Assembly (NCBI RefSeq): GCF_016863175.1
Contig: NZ_BOOJ01000030.1
Coordinates: 124,001-188,000 of the forward strand
Length of the DNA: 64,000 bases
Direction of reading: 5' to 3'
From: Paraplanobispora siamensis
Lineage (GTDB): Bacteria > Actinomycetota > Actinomycetes > Streptosporangiales > Streptosporangiaceae
In this document: piece after piece, positions 1-11,218 of the stretch
Layout: each line of letters starts with the position of its first letter
Numbering within the stretch: the first letter of the stretch is position 1
Notes under the pieces: generated by a model
The model's input: only the letters and a program-made list of their open reading frames with translations
The model's database searches: none
What the model was told of the DNA's origin: nothing
Position numbers and translations under genes: made by a program

Positions 1-1857
<1,857 letters not shown>

Positions 1858-2145
1858 CCGATGCGGAACCCCGGCGGGCCCGTCCCTTCCTGACCAAAGC
1901 CTCAACCCCGGGCGGACCCGGGGCTCGCGGTATCCCTAACCGCTCCAACTGACTACCCAGAGATGACCCGAAGGCACCTCGTGGTCGTCCGAAGGTACAC
2001 CGGTGTGACGCGCAGGGTAACCGCCCGGGCGACACCGGCTCTGCCTTACCCAACGTACGTCAGGCAGGCCCGTGTTCCCCGTCGCTATGGCTAATGTCGC
2101 GTTTCGAGTTATATGCGACCTGGCACACTTCGCGCAGGGCGTATT
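1858..2145. other. Intergenic region ftsH-hpt
   Basis: 288 bp without a convincing reading frame on either strand. It precedes ftsH on the minus strand and presumably carries its promoter, but I cannot point to clear -35/-10 elements or a strong Shine-Dalgarno sequence next to the ftsH ATG. Confidence 0.4.
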
Positions 2146-2703
2146 TCAGCCGGCCCCATACACGTGGGGGGCGAGCGTCCCGATAAAGGGAAGGTTGCGG
2201 TAGCGCTCCGCATAGTCGAGGCCGTACCCGATGACGAACTCGTTCGGGATGTCGAACCCGACGTAGCGCACGTCGATCGGGACCTTGATGGCCTCCGGCT
2301 TGCGCAGCACGGTGCAGATCTCGACGGAGGCCGGGTTGCGCGACTTCAGGTTCTGCATGAGCCAGGACAGGGTGAGGCCGGAGTCGATGATGTCCTCGAC
2401 GACCAGCACGTGCCGTCCGGCGATGTCGGTGTCCAGGTCCTTCAGGACGCGGACGACACCGGAGGACTTGGTGCCCGCGCCGTAGGACGACACGGCCATC
2501 CAGTCCATCTGGACCGGCAGGTGCAGCGCCCTGGCCAGGTCGGCCATGGCCATGACCGCGCCCTTGAGCACGCCCACGATCAGGAGGTCCTTGCCCGCGT
2601 AGTCCTCGTCGATCTGGCCGGCGAGCTCCTTGATCTTGGCCTGGAGCTCTTCCTCCGAAATGAGGACCTTCGCGAGGTCCTTGCCCATGTCGGCTGCGTC
2701 CAC
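2146..2703 (-). CDS. hpt: Hypoxanthine phosphoribosyltransferase
   Basis: Purine salvage enzyme joining hypoxanthine or guanine to PRPP to give IMP or GMP; cytoplasmic. The 185-residue protein carries the PRPP-binding loop [11 protein letters not shown] near residue 107 and the family's GVLKGAV segment near residue 44. Length is normal for bacterial HPT. It lies 79 bp downstream of tilS and upstream of ftsH; the tilS-hpt-ftsH order is conserved widely in bacteria, which supports the call. The start gives [10 protein letters not shown]; a second ATG at codon 6 is an alternative start. Confidence 0.96.
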   Translation of the reverse strand: MDAADMGKDLAKVLISEEELQAKIKELAGQIDEDYAGKDLLIVGVLKGAVMAMADLARALHLPVQMDWMAVSSYGAGTKSSGVVRVLKDLDTDIAGRHVLVVEDIIDSGLTLSWLMQNLKSRNPASVEICTVLRKPEAIKVPIDVRYVGFDIPNEFVIGYGLDYAERYRNLPFIGTLAPHVYGAG

Positions 2704-2782
2704 CTGGGATTTCCTTACAAGACGAGGCGTGGGGTGATCGGTCGCGGGACTCGCGGTGGCGGCCCGGCGGCCGGTCCTGACG

Positions 2783-3775
2783 CTAGCGCGTCACGGCGAG
2801 TATCAGGGTGCCATATCGACGGACCGCACCGATCCCGCCGGGTAGCTCGATGCGCCGTTGTCCCTTCCAGCCGGTGATCAGACAGTCCACCCGCATGATG
2901 TGCGCCGCCGAGAGCGCGCCCGGCGGCGCTCCCGCCGCGACGGCCGCCCGGCGCAGCACCCGCCGCCGGACCGCCGCGGGCAGTCCCTCCAGCTCCGGTA
3001 CGGCCAGCACCACCTCCGGAATATCGCTTAAAGCGGAATCCGACAGGTCCGCCCGCGCGTAGGCCTCCTCGGCCCAGGCGTCCAGGGCGTCGGCGTCGTC
3101 GCGGCACAGGGTGGCGGTGCGGGCGAGCGCCTCGGCGACCCCGGGCCCCAGCTCCTCCTCCAGCGCCGGCAGCAGCCGCCGCCTGACGCGGACCCGGGTG
3201 TAGCGGCCGTCGAGGTTGTGCGGGTCCTCCCAGGGCGTCAGCCCCAGCGCCGCGCAGGCGGCGACGGTCGTGGCGCGGCCCAGCTCCAGCAGCGGCCTGC
3301 GGTAGATCCCCGAGGTCGCGGGCATGCCCGCCAGCGAGCGCGTCCCGCTCCCCCGCGACAGCCGCAGCAGCACGGTCTCGGCCTGGTCGTCCCTGGTGTG
3401 CCCGAGCAGCACCGCCGCGGCCCCGAGCCGGCCGGCCGCCTCCGACAGCGCGGCGTACCGCGCCTGCCGGGCGGCGTTCTCCGGCCCTCCGCACGTCCCC
3501 ACCGAGACCGTCAGCACCTCGACCGGGTCGAGGCCGAGCGGCAGCCCCGCCACCGCGGCGGCCTGCCGCGCCGACCCCTCCTGCAGGCCGTGGTCGACCG
3601 TCAGCAGGCCCGCCCGCAGCCCGGCCCGCGGCGCGGCGAACGCCACCCCGGCGGCCAGCGCCAGCGAGTCGGCCCCGCCGCTGCAGGCGACCAGCACGAG
3701 GTCACCGGCCGTCAGATCCGCCAGCGAGAGCCGTACGGCGCGCCGGACGTCGGCCACAGCCGGATACGGCCCCAT
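2783..3775 (-). CDS. tilS: tRNA(Ile)-lysidine synthase TilS
   Basis: Converts cytidine 34 of the CAU-anticodon tRNA-Ile to lysidine using ATP and lysine, so the tRNA reads AUA. The PP-loop motif SGGADS is at residues 33-38, followed by the HTRDDQAET segment typical of the family. The 330 residues match the short actinobacterial form, which has the N-terminal ATPase domain and a reduced C-terminal domain. The start ATG ([10 protein letters not shown]) is the only good candidate before the PP-loop. It sits between a zinc metalloprotease gene and hpt in a run of minus-strand genes. Confidence 0.94.
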   Translation of the reverse strand: MGPYPAVADVRRAVRLSLADLTAGDLVLVACSGGADSLALAAGVAFAAPRAGLRAGLLTVDHGLQEGSARQAAAVAGLPLGLDPVEVLTVSVGTCGGPENAARQARYAALSEAAGRLGAAAVLLGHTRDDQAETVLLRLSRGSGTRSLAGMPATSGIYRRPLLELGRATTVAACAALGLTPWEDPHNLDGRYTRVRVRRRLLPALEEELGPGVAEALARTATLCRDDADALDAWAEEAYARADLSDSALSDIPEVVLAVPELEGLPAAVRRRVLRRAAVAAGAPPGALSAAHIMRVDCLITGWKGQRRIELPGGIGAVRRYGTLILAVTR

Positions 3776-3878
3776 TTAATGGCGACGCTGCACGTCGCGG
3801 CTCGGGGGCTCCTCGATCCGGTGCCTTCCCTCGTCGCTCATCCGCTTCGCTCCTTCGCTCCTCGGTCCAGTGCACCGG

Positions 3879-3897
3879 CGCCCCCTCGCGGGGGGCG
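3879..3897 (-). terminator. Short GC hairpin after the metalloprotease gene
   Basis: CGCCCCC and GGGGGCG flank a short loop 24 bp past the stop of the zinc metalloprotease gene on the minus strand. There is no T-run, so it may only be a weak or Rho-assisted stop. Confidence 0.3.
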
Positions 3898-3920
3898 TGA
3901 CCCTGGAAGGAGAGTGTCCC

Positions 3921-5024
3921 TCAGCCGGTGGTGCCGTTGGCTTCGGGGAGGGCGGGGAAGTCGACGACGCGGGCGATCCAGCGGTCGGGGTCGGCGATCT
4001 CCTCCTGGGTGGGAAGGGTCTCGGGGGAGGTCCAGACCTTGTTGAAGCCGTCCATGCCCGTGCGGGCCACGACCGTGCGGACGAAGGCGGAGCCCTCGGC
4101 GTACTGCTTCATCTTGAGGTCGATGCCCAGCAGCTTGCGGACCGTGCGGTCGACCCGGGAGCCGCCCTCGCGGCGGTGCTGGAACTTCGCGCGGATGTCG
4201 GAGACCGAGGGGACCACGGCCGGGCCGACGGCGTCCATCACGTAGTCGCCGTGCCCCTCGACCAGGGTCATCACCGCGGTGAGGCGATCGAGGATCTGCT
4301 TCTGCTCGGGGGTCTGGATCGCGTCGATGAGGTTGCCCTCGCCGCCCCTGACGGCGTCGGCGACCGCGTCGGCCGCCGAGCGGAGCCGGTCGAGGAGGTC
4401 GGGCAGGTCCAGGTCCGACACGAGCAGGAACTCGGTCATCTGCGCGCGGATGTACTCGCGCAGCCAGGGGACGCCGGTGAACTGCACCCGGTGCGTCTCC
4501 TCGTGCAGGCAGACCCACAGCCGGAAGTCGTGCGGGTCGACGCCGAGCTCGCGCTCGGCGTGGACGATGTTGGGGGCCACCAGGGTGAGGCGGCCGACGG
4601 CGGCCTGGCCGGAGGGGTCGGGCGGCAGGAACAGCTCGTACTGCCCCAGCACGCGGGAGGCGAGGAAGGCCAGCACAGCGCCGACCTCGACCCCGGTGAT
4701 GCGCGAGCCCACCGCGGTCACGATCGCCGGGGTCTGGCTCCTGCGGGCGGCCATCCGTTCGGTCAGCGGCTCCAGCACCACGCGGAAGCCCTCGACGTTG
4801 GCCTTGATCCAGCCGGGCCGGTCGACGATCGTGGCGGGCTGTGGAGCGGTCTCGGTGTCGATTCGGGTGAACTCGCGAACATGCCCCTCGGCCTCACGGG
4901 ACAGCCGTCGTAGTTCGGCGACGGCCTGCCGGGCCTCCTCTCGGCTCACCTGCGGCCCGGGGCGCACCAGGCGCGTTCCGGTCGCTACGGCCAGGTCCCA
5001 GTCGATCACCTGCATACCGTCCAC
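3921..5024 (-). CDS. Zinc-dependent metalloprotease (DUF2342 / coenzyme F420 biosynthesis-associated family)
   Basis: The 367-residue protein contains the zincin motif HEETH at about residues 174-178 and a downstream EGHGDYVMD segment that can supply the third ligand. It resembles actinobacterial proteins often annotated as F420 biosynthesis-associated or DUF2342 metalloproteases; the substrate is unknown. No signal peptide is visible, so it is probably cytoplasmic. Two starts are possible: GTG at 5024, with a GGGAG about ten bases upstream, or ATG at 5015. It lies between dacB and tilS, where this family is usually found in actinobacteria. Confidence 0.87.
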   Translation of the reverse strand: MDGMQVIDWDLAVATGTRLVRPGPQVSREEARQAVAELRRLSREAEGHVREFTRIDTETAPQPATIVDRPGWIKANVEGFRVVLEPLTERMAARRSQTPAIVTAVGSRITGVEVGAVLAFLASRVLGQYELFLPPDPSGQAAVGRLTLVAPNIVHAERELGVDPHDFRLWVCLHEETHRVQFTGVPWLREYIRAQMTEFLLVSDLDLPDLLDRLRSAADAVADAVRGGEGNLIDAIQTPEQKQILDRLTAVMTLVEGHGDYVMDAVGPAVVPSVSDIRAKFQHRREGGSRVDRTVRKLLGIDLKMKQYAEGSAFVRTVVARTGMDGFNKVWTSPETLPTQEEIADPDRWIARVVDFPALPEANGTTG

Positions 5025-5108
5025 CGTACGTGCTCTCCCTTCGTGCCGCGCGGTCTCCCTGCGCGGCCTTCGCCACGGCGGTCCCGGCCGGGCGCCCGCC
5101 GTCCGCTC

Positions 5109-6491
5109 TCAGCTCGCCACCGACGCCGCCAGCCGATCGAGCGCCGCTTCTGCCTTACCCCATCCCGCCGGGACGTCATCGGCCATGAAGGCGAACGTCA
5201 CCAGCCGGCCACCCTTGGTGACGGTGAGCCCGGCCAGCGTGCTGACCCCGTCGAGGGTGCCCGTCTTCGCGCGGACCAGGCCGTAGGCGGAGTCGCTCTT
5301 GCCGAACCGGCTCCCCAGCGTGCCGGAGAACCCGGCCACGGGCATGCCGCTGACGACCGGGTGCAGGTGCGGGTTGGCCGGGGACGCGGCCACCGCCACC
5401 AGCCGGGCCAGGGCGGCGGGGGTGATGCGGTTCCTGGGCGACAGGCCGCTGCCGTCGAAGACCCGCACGCCGTCGGCCGCCTTCAGGCGGGTCAGGACCG
5501 CGAGCACGGCCGCGGCGCCGCCGTCGAAGGAGGCGGGCTGCCCCTCTTTGAGCGCCACGTGCCGGGCCAGCGCCTCCGACAGGTCGTTGTCGCTGAGCGT
5601 CAGCGCCCGCTCCACCAGGGCGTAGACGGGCGCGGACTCGACCCGGGCGATCTCCTCGGCGCTCGCGATGGCCCTGGTCCGCCTGGCCGTCTTGTTGGCG
5701 ACCGTGATCCCGTTCTTGCGCAGGAGCGAGACGAAGGCCGCGTACGCGGTCGTGGACGGGTCGGCGACCCTCTGACGGTTGTCGGGGGCGACCTTGCCCG
5801 AGTCGACCATCAGCGCCGTGACCGGGGCGACGCTGCCCTCGGGCACGTAGCCGGGCTTCCAGCTGGCGGCGGTGCGCGGCCCGGTGTAGAGGCCGTCGTC
5901 GTAGGCCACGCTCACCTTCCCGGTCCCGGCCGCCTTGAGGGCCTTGGCCGTACGCGAGGCGAGGGTCGCCAGCGAGGCCGGCCGGGGGTACACCGAGGAG
6001 TCGGGCGTGGCGCGCGTCAGCGTGGGGTCGCCGCCGCCGACCAGGATGATCGAGGTCGGCGAGGAGCCGCGGACCACGCGGGTGGCCAGCCGGGTGTCCG
6101 CCCCCAGGGAGGCGAGGGCCGCCACGGAGGTGACGATCTTGGTGGTGGAGGCGGGGGTGATGCCCGTGTCCTGACCGCTGCCGAACAGCAGGGTCCCGCT
6201 CTCGGCGTCGACGACCGCGGCGCCCACGCTGTCGCCCAGGGCGGGGTCACCCAGCGCCTCGGTGAGGCGGCGGGTCAAAGTACCCTTGGGAGGGAGAGGT
6301 CCGTTCCCACCCGCGGCCAGCACCGGACCCGCGGTGACGACCGCGACGGGAGGCGGCTCCGGCGAAGCGACCGGTTCCGGCGCCTTCTCGGCCAGCGTGC
6401 CGCTGACGAGCAGGTGGGCGCCGGCCGCGACGACGAACAGTTGCAGCATGACGAGAGTGACCACGGCCACCCACCGATCACGCCGCATCAT
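5109..6491 (-). CDS. dacB: D-alanyl-D-alanine carboxypeptidase/endopeptidase (PBP4 type, S13)
   Basis: Peptidoglycan-trimming penicillin-binding protein acting outside the membrane. The N-terminal hydrophobic segment (about residues 8-30) is a signal or anchor. The catalytic STTK is at residues 115-118, an SDN motif (LSDNDLSEAL) in the middle and the KTG motif (RAKTGTL) near the C terminus; all three active-site motifs of the family are intact. The 460-residue length is normal for S13 enzymes. The first of two adjacent ATGs is preceded by AGAGG. It is divergent from ppa across about 90 bp, which must hold both promoters. Confidence 0.95.
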   Translation of the reverse strand: MMRRDRWVAVVTLVMLQLFVVAAGAHLLVSGTLAEKAPEPVASPEPPPVAVVTAGPVLAAGGNGPLPPKGTLTRRLTEALGDPALGDSVGAAVVDAESGTLLFGSGQDTGITPASTTKIVTSVAALASLGADTRLATRVVRGSSPTSIILVGGGDPTLTRATPDSSVYPRPASLATLASRTAKALKAAGTGKVSVAYDDGLYTGPRTAASWKPGYVPEGSVAPVTALMVDSGKVAPDNRQRVADPSTTAYAAFVSLLRKNGITVANKTARRTRAIASAEEIARVESAPVYALVERALTLSDNDLSEALARHVALKEGQPASFDGGAAAVLAVLTRLKAADGVRVFDGSGLSPRNRITPAALARLVAVAASPANPHLHPVVSGMPVAGFSGTLGSRFGKSDSAYGLVRAKTGTLDGVSTLAGLTVTKGGRLVTFAFMADDVPAGWGKAEAALDRLAASVAS

Positions 6492-6583
6492 GTCGCCGAC
6501 CTCTCACCGATCCGGGTAGTTAACGCCTACGAGACACTAACGCCCCACCGGGAGTACCCGGGGGCTTGAGCGGAGGAACCGCG

Positions 6584-7090
6584 GTGGAGTTCGACGTCCT
6601 CGTTGAGATTCCCAAGGGACAGAGGAACAAGTACGAGGTGGATCACAAGACCGGGCGCATGCGGCTCGACCGCATGCTGTTCACGTCCACCCAGTACCCC
6701 GCCGACTACGGCTTCATCGAGGGCACCCTGGGCGAGGACGGCGACCCCCTCGACGCCCTGGTCCTGCTGCAGGAGCCGACCTTCCCCGGCTGCCTGATCC
6801 AGTGCCGCGCCGTCGGCATGTTCCGCATGACCGACGAGAAGGGCGGCGACGACAAGGTCCTGTGCGTGCCGGCCACCGACCCCCGGATGGAGCACATCCG
6901 CGACATCCACCACGTTCCGGAGTTCGACCGCCTGGAGATCCAGCACTTCTTCGAGGTCTACAAGGACCTGGAGCCCGGCAAGTCCGTCGAGGGCGCCAAC
7001 TGGGTCGGCCGGGTCGAGGCCGAGGAGGAGATCGCGCGCTCGATCAAGCGGGCCGAGGAGCAGGTGCACGAGGGGCACAAGGGACACTGA
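6584..7090 (+). CDS. ppa: Inorganic pyrophosphatase
   Basis: Hydrolyses pyrophosphate to phosphate, pulling biosynthetic reactions forward; cytoplasmic, Mg-dependent. The metal-binding signature DGDPLDA is intact and the 168-residue length fits family I enzymes. I chose GTG at 6584 because a GGAGG at 6572-6576 stands seven bases upstream and translation then starts [12 protein letters not shown], the typical actinobacterial N terminus; the TTG at 6566 would start upstream of this ribosome-binding site. It converges on the NlpC/P60 gene with only 3 bp between stop codons. Confidence 0.96.
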   Translation: MEFDVLVEIPKGQRNKYEVDHKTGRMRLDRMLFTSTQYPADYGFIEGTLGEDGDPLDALVLLQEPTFPGCLIQCRAVGMFRMTDEKGGDDKVLCVPATDPRMEHIRDIHHVPEFDRLEIQHFFEVYKDLEPGKSVEGANWVGRVEAEEEIARSIKRAEEQVHEGHKGH

Positions 7091-7093
7091 CCG

Positions 7094-8365
7094 TCAGACG
7101 GGACGGATCGCGCCGACGAGGTCTCCACGCCAGATCGGCGCGATCCTGACCACGTCCCCGGTCTGCGGGGCGTGGATCATCAGCCCCCTGCCGACGTACA
7201 TCCCCACGTGGTGGATGTCGCCGGGGTTGTCGGTGATCCGACCGAAGAACAGCAGGTCGCCCCGGCGGAGCCGGTCGAGCGGCACGCGCGGGCCCGAGGT
7301 CCACTGGGTGCCGGTCCAGTGGTCGAGCCTGACGCCGGCCCGCTCCCAGGCCCGCATGGTCAGGCCCGAGCAGTCGAAGCTGTCCGGCCCGTCCGCCGCC
7401 CAGACGTACGGCTTGCCGAGCTGGGCGAGCGCCCAGTCCGCGGCGATGTCGCCCCGGTCCGAGGACAGGCCGTGGCCGAGCGCCCAGCGCGGGACCGGTT
7501 TCCCGGCCGCCGCCGCGGCCCGCGCCCGGTCCCTTCCGGCCGCCGCGGCCCGCTCCCTCTCCTGACCGGCGCGCTCGCGGGCGAGCCTGGCCCGCTCCAG
7601 CGCCGCCTGCCGCGCCCTGGCCAGTCTCTCGGCGGTGCTGCGCGCCCGGTCCGCCTGCTTCTCCAGCACCGCCTGAACCACCTTCAGCCGGCCGGTCTCG
7701 GCGACCTGCGCGGCGACGGCCTGCTCGGCCACGGTCTTGGCGGCGGCCGCGCGCTCGGCCGCCAGCCGCTGCTCGGTGTAGGCGTCGGCCGCCTGAGCCT
7801 GGAGGATGCCCAGGACTTCCCGCGCGTCGCGCAGTTGCCTCAGCGTCTCGGCCTGCCCGCCGCTCATGTGGGCCAGGATGCTGGCCCGCTGCAGATAGCC
7901 GTGCTCGGTCGCGCTGCCGAGATCGGCCACCATCGCCATCATCGGGTCCACCCCGCCGTAGCCCTGCGAGGTGATCGCGATGACCGTCCGGCGGGCCTGC
8001 TCGACCTGCGCCCCGGCGGCGAGCACCCGCTCACCGGCCCTGCGGTGCGCCTCCTGGGCGCGCGCCGTCTTGACCAGCTCTCCGTTGTAGACCTCGATGA
8101 GCTTCTCGGCCCGGACGGTCAGCTCCTGGAGGCGGGCCTGGGCCGCGGCCAGCCGTACGGCGGCCGCCCCGGAGCGCGCGTCACGCGCCCGCGCCTCGGC
8201 CTGGGCCGCCGCCACCTCGTCGGAGGACGGGCCGGGCGACGCCGGCGCCGTACGGCCGGCCGCGCCCGGCAGGGCGCCGACCGGGGCGCCCGTCCCGACG
8301 ACCAGGACGCAGGCCAGGCCCGCCACCACCGCGGCGCGGTGACGCCTTCTCCCGACGGAGTGCAT
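7094..8365 (-). CDS. Secreted NlpC/P60 (C40) peptidoglycan hydrolase
   Basis: The 423-residue protein has a signal peptide (RRRHR followed by a hydrophobic stretch to about residue 32), a long Ala/Arg/Glu-rich coiled-coil region (about 50-290) and a C-terminal NlpC/P60 domain. The catalytic Cys is in FDCSG, the His in IHHVGMY, and a third polar residue in IHAPQ. This is the layout of RipA-like endopeptidases that cut D-Glu-mesoDAP bonds, with the coiled coil as regulator. The ATG start has a strong GGGAGGGG six bases upstream. The 227 bp upstream of it hold no gene. Confidence 0.93.
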   Translation of the reverse strand: MHSVGRRRHRAAVVAGLACVLVVGTGAPVGALPGAAGRTAPASPGPSSDEVAAAQAEARARDARSGAAAVRLAAAQARLQELTVRAEKLIEVYNGELVKTARAQEAHRRAGERVLAAGAQVEQARRTVIAITSQGYGGVDPMMAMVADLGSATEHGYLQRASILAHMSGGQAETLRQLRDAREVLGILQAQAADAYTEQRLAAERAAAAKTVAEQAVAAQVAETGRLKVVQAVLEKQADRARSTAERLARARQAALERARLARERAGQERERAAAAGRDRARAAAAAGKPVPRWALGHGLSSDRGDIAADWALAQLGKPYVWAADGPDSFDCSGLTMRAWERAGVRLDHWTGTQWTSGPRVPLDRLRRGDLLFFGRITDNPGDIHHVGMYVGRGLMIHAPQTGDVVRIAPIWRGDLVGAIRPV

Positions 8366-8592
8366 GAATCCCCCTCCCGAATCACGCGTGTCCCGTGCAG
8401 CGGACGGCCGCGTTCAAGATTCCCCGGGGTGACTCTAAGCACACGTACTGGATACGAGCGGTAATCAGTTCAGGTGGAAGGTGTGTCTTGTCCGTCGGAA
8501 AAGGTTCCGTTCACCCAGTCCGGTCGCCCGGACGGGGTATTCCGCACCCCGGGGTCCCGCCCCTGCAACCGGGCCCCGGGGCGCGGACGCCG

Positions 8593-10065
8593 TCAGACGG
8601 CCGGCCTCTGGCTGGGAGCCGGAGTGGTCGGACTCGGGGTGACCTGACCGGTCGGCGTCGGCGTGGGTGTGGATGTGACCGTCGGCGTCCCGTGCGTGGG
8701 CGTGGGGGCGGCCGTGGTGCGCGTCGGCGTGGGCGTCGGCTTCGGGGCGGGAGCCGTACGGGACGGGACGGGGCAGGGCCGGGGCCTGGGCCGTCCGTCC
8801 TGGTGGTCGCGCGGCGGCCGGGTGGGCGCGAGCGTGGGGTCGGTCCCGCCGGTCGGGTCCGGCTGCTCACCCGACGGGTCCGGTTCCGCGGGAACGGGGT
8901 CGGCGGGGCCGGAGCCCGTGGGATCGGGCCGGTCCGGCCGCGCGGGGGCGTCGCCGTCGGGCGGGGGCCCGCCGGGGTCGGCGACGGCCGGCTCGACCGG
9001 CACCGCCCCGGGCTGGGCGGCCGGCCGGCGGGGGATGAACTCCAGGGCCACCGGGCCGTTGTCGGCCTCCGGATCCCAGGGCAGGCCGACGCCCGGCGGC
9101 TCGCCGGTCACGGGCAGCTTGCCGGAGGCGATGTCGGCGACCGTCTCGCCGGTCTGCCCGCCGAGGTGGGCGAAGATCACCGCGATGGCGGCCGCCGCCA
9201 CGACCGCAGCCGCCACACCGGCCACCGCGTGAACCCAGCCAGGGCGCCCGCCCATCCCCTCGACGGGAAACCCGGCGGCATCGAGAAGACCCGCCCTGCG
9301 GGCGACGTAGCGCCGGTAGGGGACGAGCTCGGGATCGGTGAAGCAGCTCATCAGCCGCACCTTGAGCGTCTCCGGCAGCGGCTCGGGCGGCAGCAGGTCG
9401 AAGACCTTGTTCGCGGAGACCTGCCGGGAGCGGTGCGGCGCGCAGGTGTCGCAGTCGGCGATGTGCCCGACCAGCCGCTCACGCATCCCGGCGGCGAGCT
9501 CCCCGGAGAACCCGGTCAGGATCCGGGCCCGCTCGGCGCAGTCGTAGGGACCCTTGCGGGCCAGGACCTCGGCGGTCACCGCGTCGCGCAGTTCCTCCTT
9601 GGCCTTTTCGAGCATCGCCTCGGCGCCCTTGACCGGCGCCCTGAGCAACGAGGCGACCTCGGCCATGGACAGCCCGTGCACGGTGAGGAGCGCGAGGAGC
9701 TCGCGGTCGTCCTCCGGCAGGCTCCGGATGGCGTTCCAGGCCATCACCCGCAGGTCGGCCTGGTCGTCACCCACGTCCGGCGGCTCGGCGGAGGCGGCTC
9801 CGGCGCCCACGGCGGGGCGCCGCCGCAGGCACTCCCTCCGGGCCAGGGCGAACAGCCACGGCTTCAGCCGATCGGCGTCGGCGAGCGCGTGAATGTGGGC
9901 CTCGGCCACGATCAGCGTGTCCCGGAGCGCCGCCTGGGCGTTTTCCGCTCCGTCCAGCATGGACAGGCAGTATCGGTAGAGGCTTTCGGCGTACGAGTCG
10001 TAGAGCGCGGCGAGCGCGCCTGCGTCGCGCTCACGCAGGGCTTCGACCAGGACACTGTCATTCAT
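8593..10065 (-). CDS. Membrane-anchored sigma-like protein with zinc-finger-like segment and Pro/Thr-rich tail
   Basis: The 490-residue protein begins like an ECF sigma factor: a sigma-2-like segment (YDSYAESLYRYCL, then PWLFALARRECLRR) over about residues 8-80 and a sigma-4-like segment (SLPEDDRELLALL, LSMAEVASLL) over about 110-165. A Cys-containing segment, HIADCDTC, follows near residue 206, recalling zinc-finger anti-sigma proteins. One TM helix is at about 283-305. The last 160 residues are Pro/Thr-rich and probably outside the membrane. Sigma and anti-sigma-like parts are thus in one chain. A second protein of the same plan lies at 57890-59974. Promoter recognition by either is unproven. 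Confidence 0.78.
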   Translation of the reverse strand: MNDSVLVEALRERDAGALAALYDSYAESLYRYCLSMLDGAENAQAALRDTLIVAEAHIHALADADRLKPWLFALARRECLRRRPAVGAGAASAEPPDVGDDQADLRVMAWNAIRSLPEDDRELLALLTVHGLSMAEVASLLRAPVKGAEAMLEKAKEELRDAVTAEVLARKGPYDCAERARILTGFSGELAAGMRERLVGHIADCDTCAPHRSRQVSANKVFDLLPPEPLPETLKVRLMSCFTDPELVPYRRYVARRAGLLDAAGFPVEGMGGRPGWVHAVAGVAAAVVAAAAIAVIFAHLGGQTGETVADIASGKLPVTGEPPGVGLPWDPEADNGPVALEFIPRRPAAQPGAVPVEPAVADPGGPPPDGDAPARPDRPDPTGSGPADPVPAEPDPSGEQPDPTGGTDPTLAPTRPPRDHQDGRPRPRPCPVPSRTAPAPKPTPTPTRTTAAPTPTHGTPTVTSTPTPTPTGQVTPSPTTPAPSQRPAV

Positions 10066-10267
10066 GTGACCGACGGTAATGGTTTGATAACTACAAGTTC
10101 CACCGGTTTGCCGACAACGACACGGACCGTATTCAGAATGTTAGGAACGGGAGTAAAGAGCGCCGGTCGACCTGCTTGGATAAATATTGATGAGCGCCTG
10201 TTTGTCCGTGTTCATGGTTCTCGACAATTCCCGGATCCCGAAATTTCCTAGATTACGGAATTCCCGG

Positions 10268-11080
10268 TCACGGCCGGGCGTCGCCGCCGGGCGGCTCGAG
10301 GCGTCCCCGGTCCTTCTCGAAAGGCGACGTCGTCGGCTCGGCCGTGTGCACCGGCAGGGCCCCGCCCAGCGCCAGATCCTCGTAGGGACGGCTGCTCGAT
10401 CCCCACGTCCGCGCGACCAGCTCGGTCTTGGCAATCTTGCCGGTGTCGGCGACGCTCTCGATGTCGAGGACGAACCGGCGCCTGACCCCGTCGCGCACGT
10501 CGTCCACGAACGTGCTCCCGCCGCCGAGCAGCCTGCCGTCCTCGTCGCGCAGGAGCGCCGTGACCGCCAGCGTGCCCGCCGGGCGCCGGTACGGCGTGCC
10601 GACGTATCCGGTGACCAGGTACCTGCCGTCGTCCTTGCCGGCGGTCTGCACCCCGGAGATGGGGAACGGCCTGAGCTCCGAGACGATCCGGCTCGCCGGA
10701 CGCCACTCGGCCGGGCGGTACTCGATGGTCACCTTGGCCGGCCTGCGCTCCGCGAGCGCCTGGCCGGTGAAGGAGAGCGACCCCGCCGGGGGCACGGCGT
10801 CCAGCGGCTGCTCGGCCCGGACGACCTCCTCGCCCTTGGCGTCCCTGGCGACCACGGTGGCCACCACGTGCTCGGCGAAGTGCCACGGGTTGGGATTGTC
10901 CAGCACCCCGGCCCAGTTCACGACGTAACCGTCGTACCGATCCCCGCCCTTGACGACGGAGGAGACCTGTTCCTTCACGGCCAGCGGCCGCAGCTCCGGA
11001 GTGACGTCCTTCTCCTCGCCCGAACATCCGGCGACGAGGAGCAGGAGGAGTGCGCTGACGACTCGAGTACTGTGGATCAC
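10268..11080 (-). CDS. Putative lipoprotein of unknown function
   Basis: The 270-residue protein starts with a short lipoprotein signal ending in LVAGC (Cys19), followed by a soluble beta-rich region. The rest has two similar halves with conserved-looking segments (VVNWAGVLDNPNPWHF; YLVTGYVGTPYRRPAGT) that suggest repeated FxLYD-like or immunoglobulin-like folds, but I do not recognise a named family. GTG start. It lies alone between the sigma-like gene and the ABC-F gene, 138 bp past the latter's stop being its own upstream region in reverse; no operon partner is evident. Confidence 0.8.
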   Translation of the reverse strand: MIHSTRVVSALLLLLVAGCSGEEKDVTPELRPLAVKEQVSSVVKGGDRYDGYVVNWAGVLDNPNPWHFAEHVVATVVARDAKGEEVVRAEQPLDAVPPAGSLSFTGQALAERRPAKVTIEYRPAEWRPASRIVSELRPFPISGVQTAGKDDGRYLVTGYVGTPYRRPAGTLAVTALLRDEDGRLLGGGSTFVDDVRDGVRRRFVLDIESVADTGKIAKTELVARTWGSSSRPYEDLALGGALPVHTAEPTTSPFEKDRGRLEPPGGDARP

Positions 11081-11218
11081 CCAGCCGTCATAACCCCCTG
11101 TCCGGACGGCCTCCGCCCGGACACGCGGGGACGCGGGGAAGTCTTTAACGCACCCTCTCCGAGGCGCCCGGACGCACGCTCTCCGACACCGCCGGACGCC
11201 CCCGCCCGGCGGCGGCTC

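Noticed and set aside
10072-10101. ECF-type promoter (GGAACTT ... CGTC) before the sigma-like membrane gene
   Set aside because: Both boxes are there on the minus strand, but the 19-bp gap after GGAACTT is too long by about three bases for the usual spacing.
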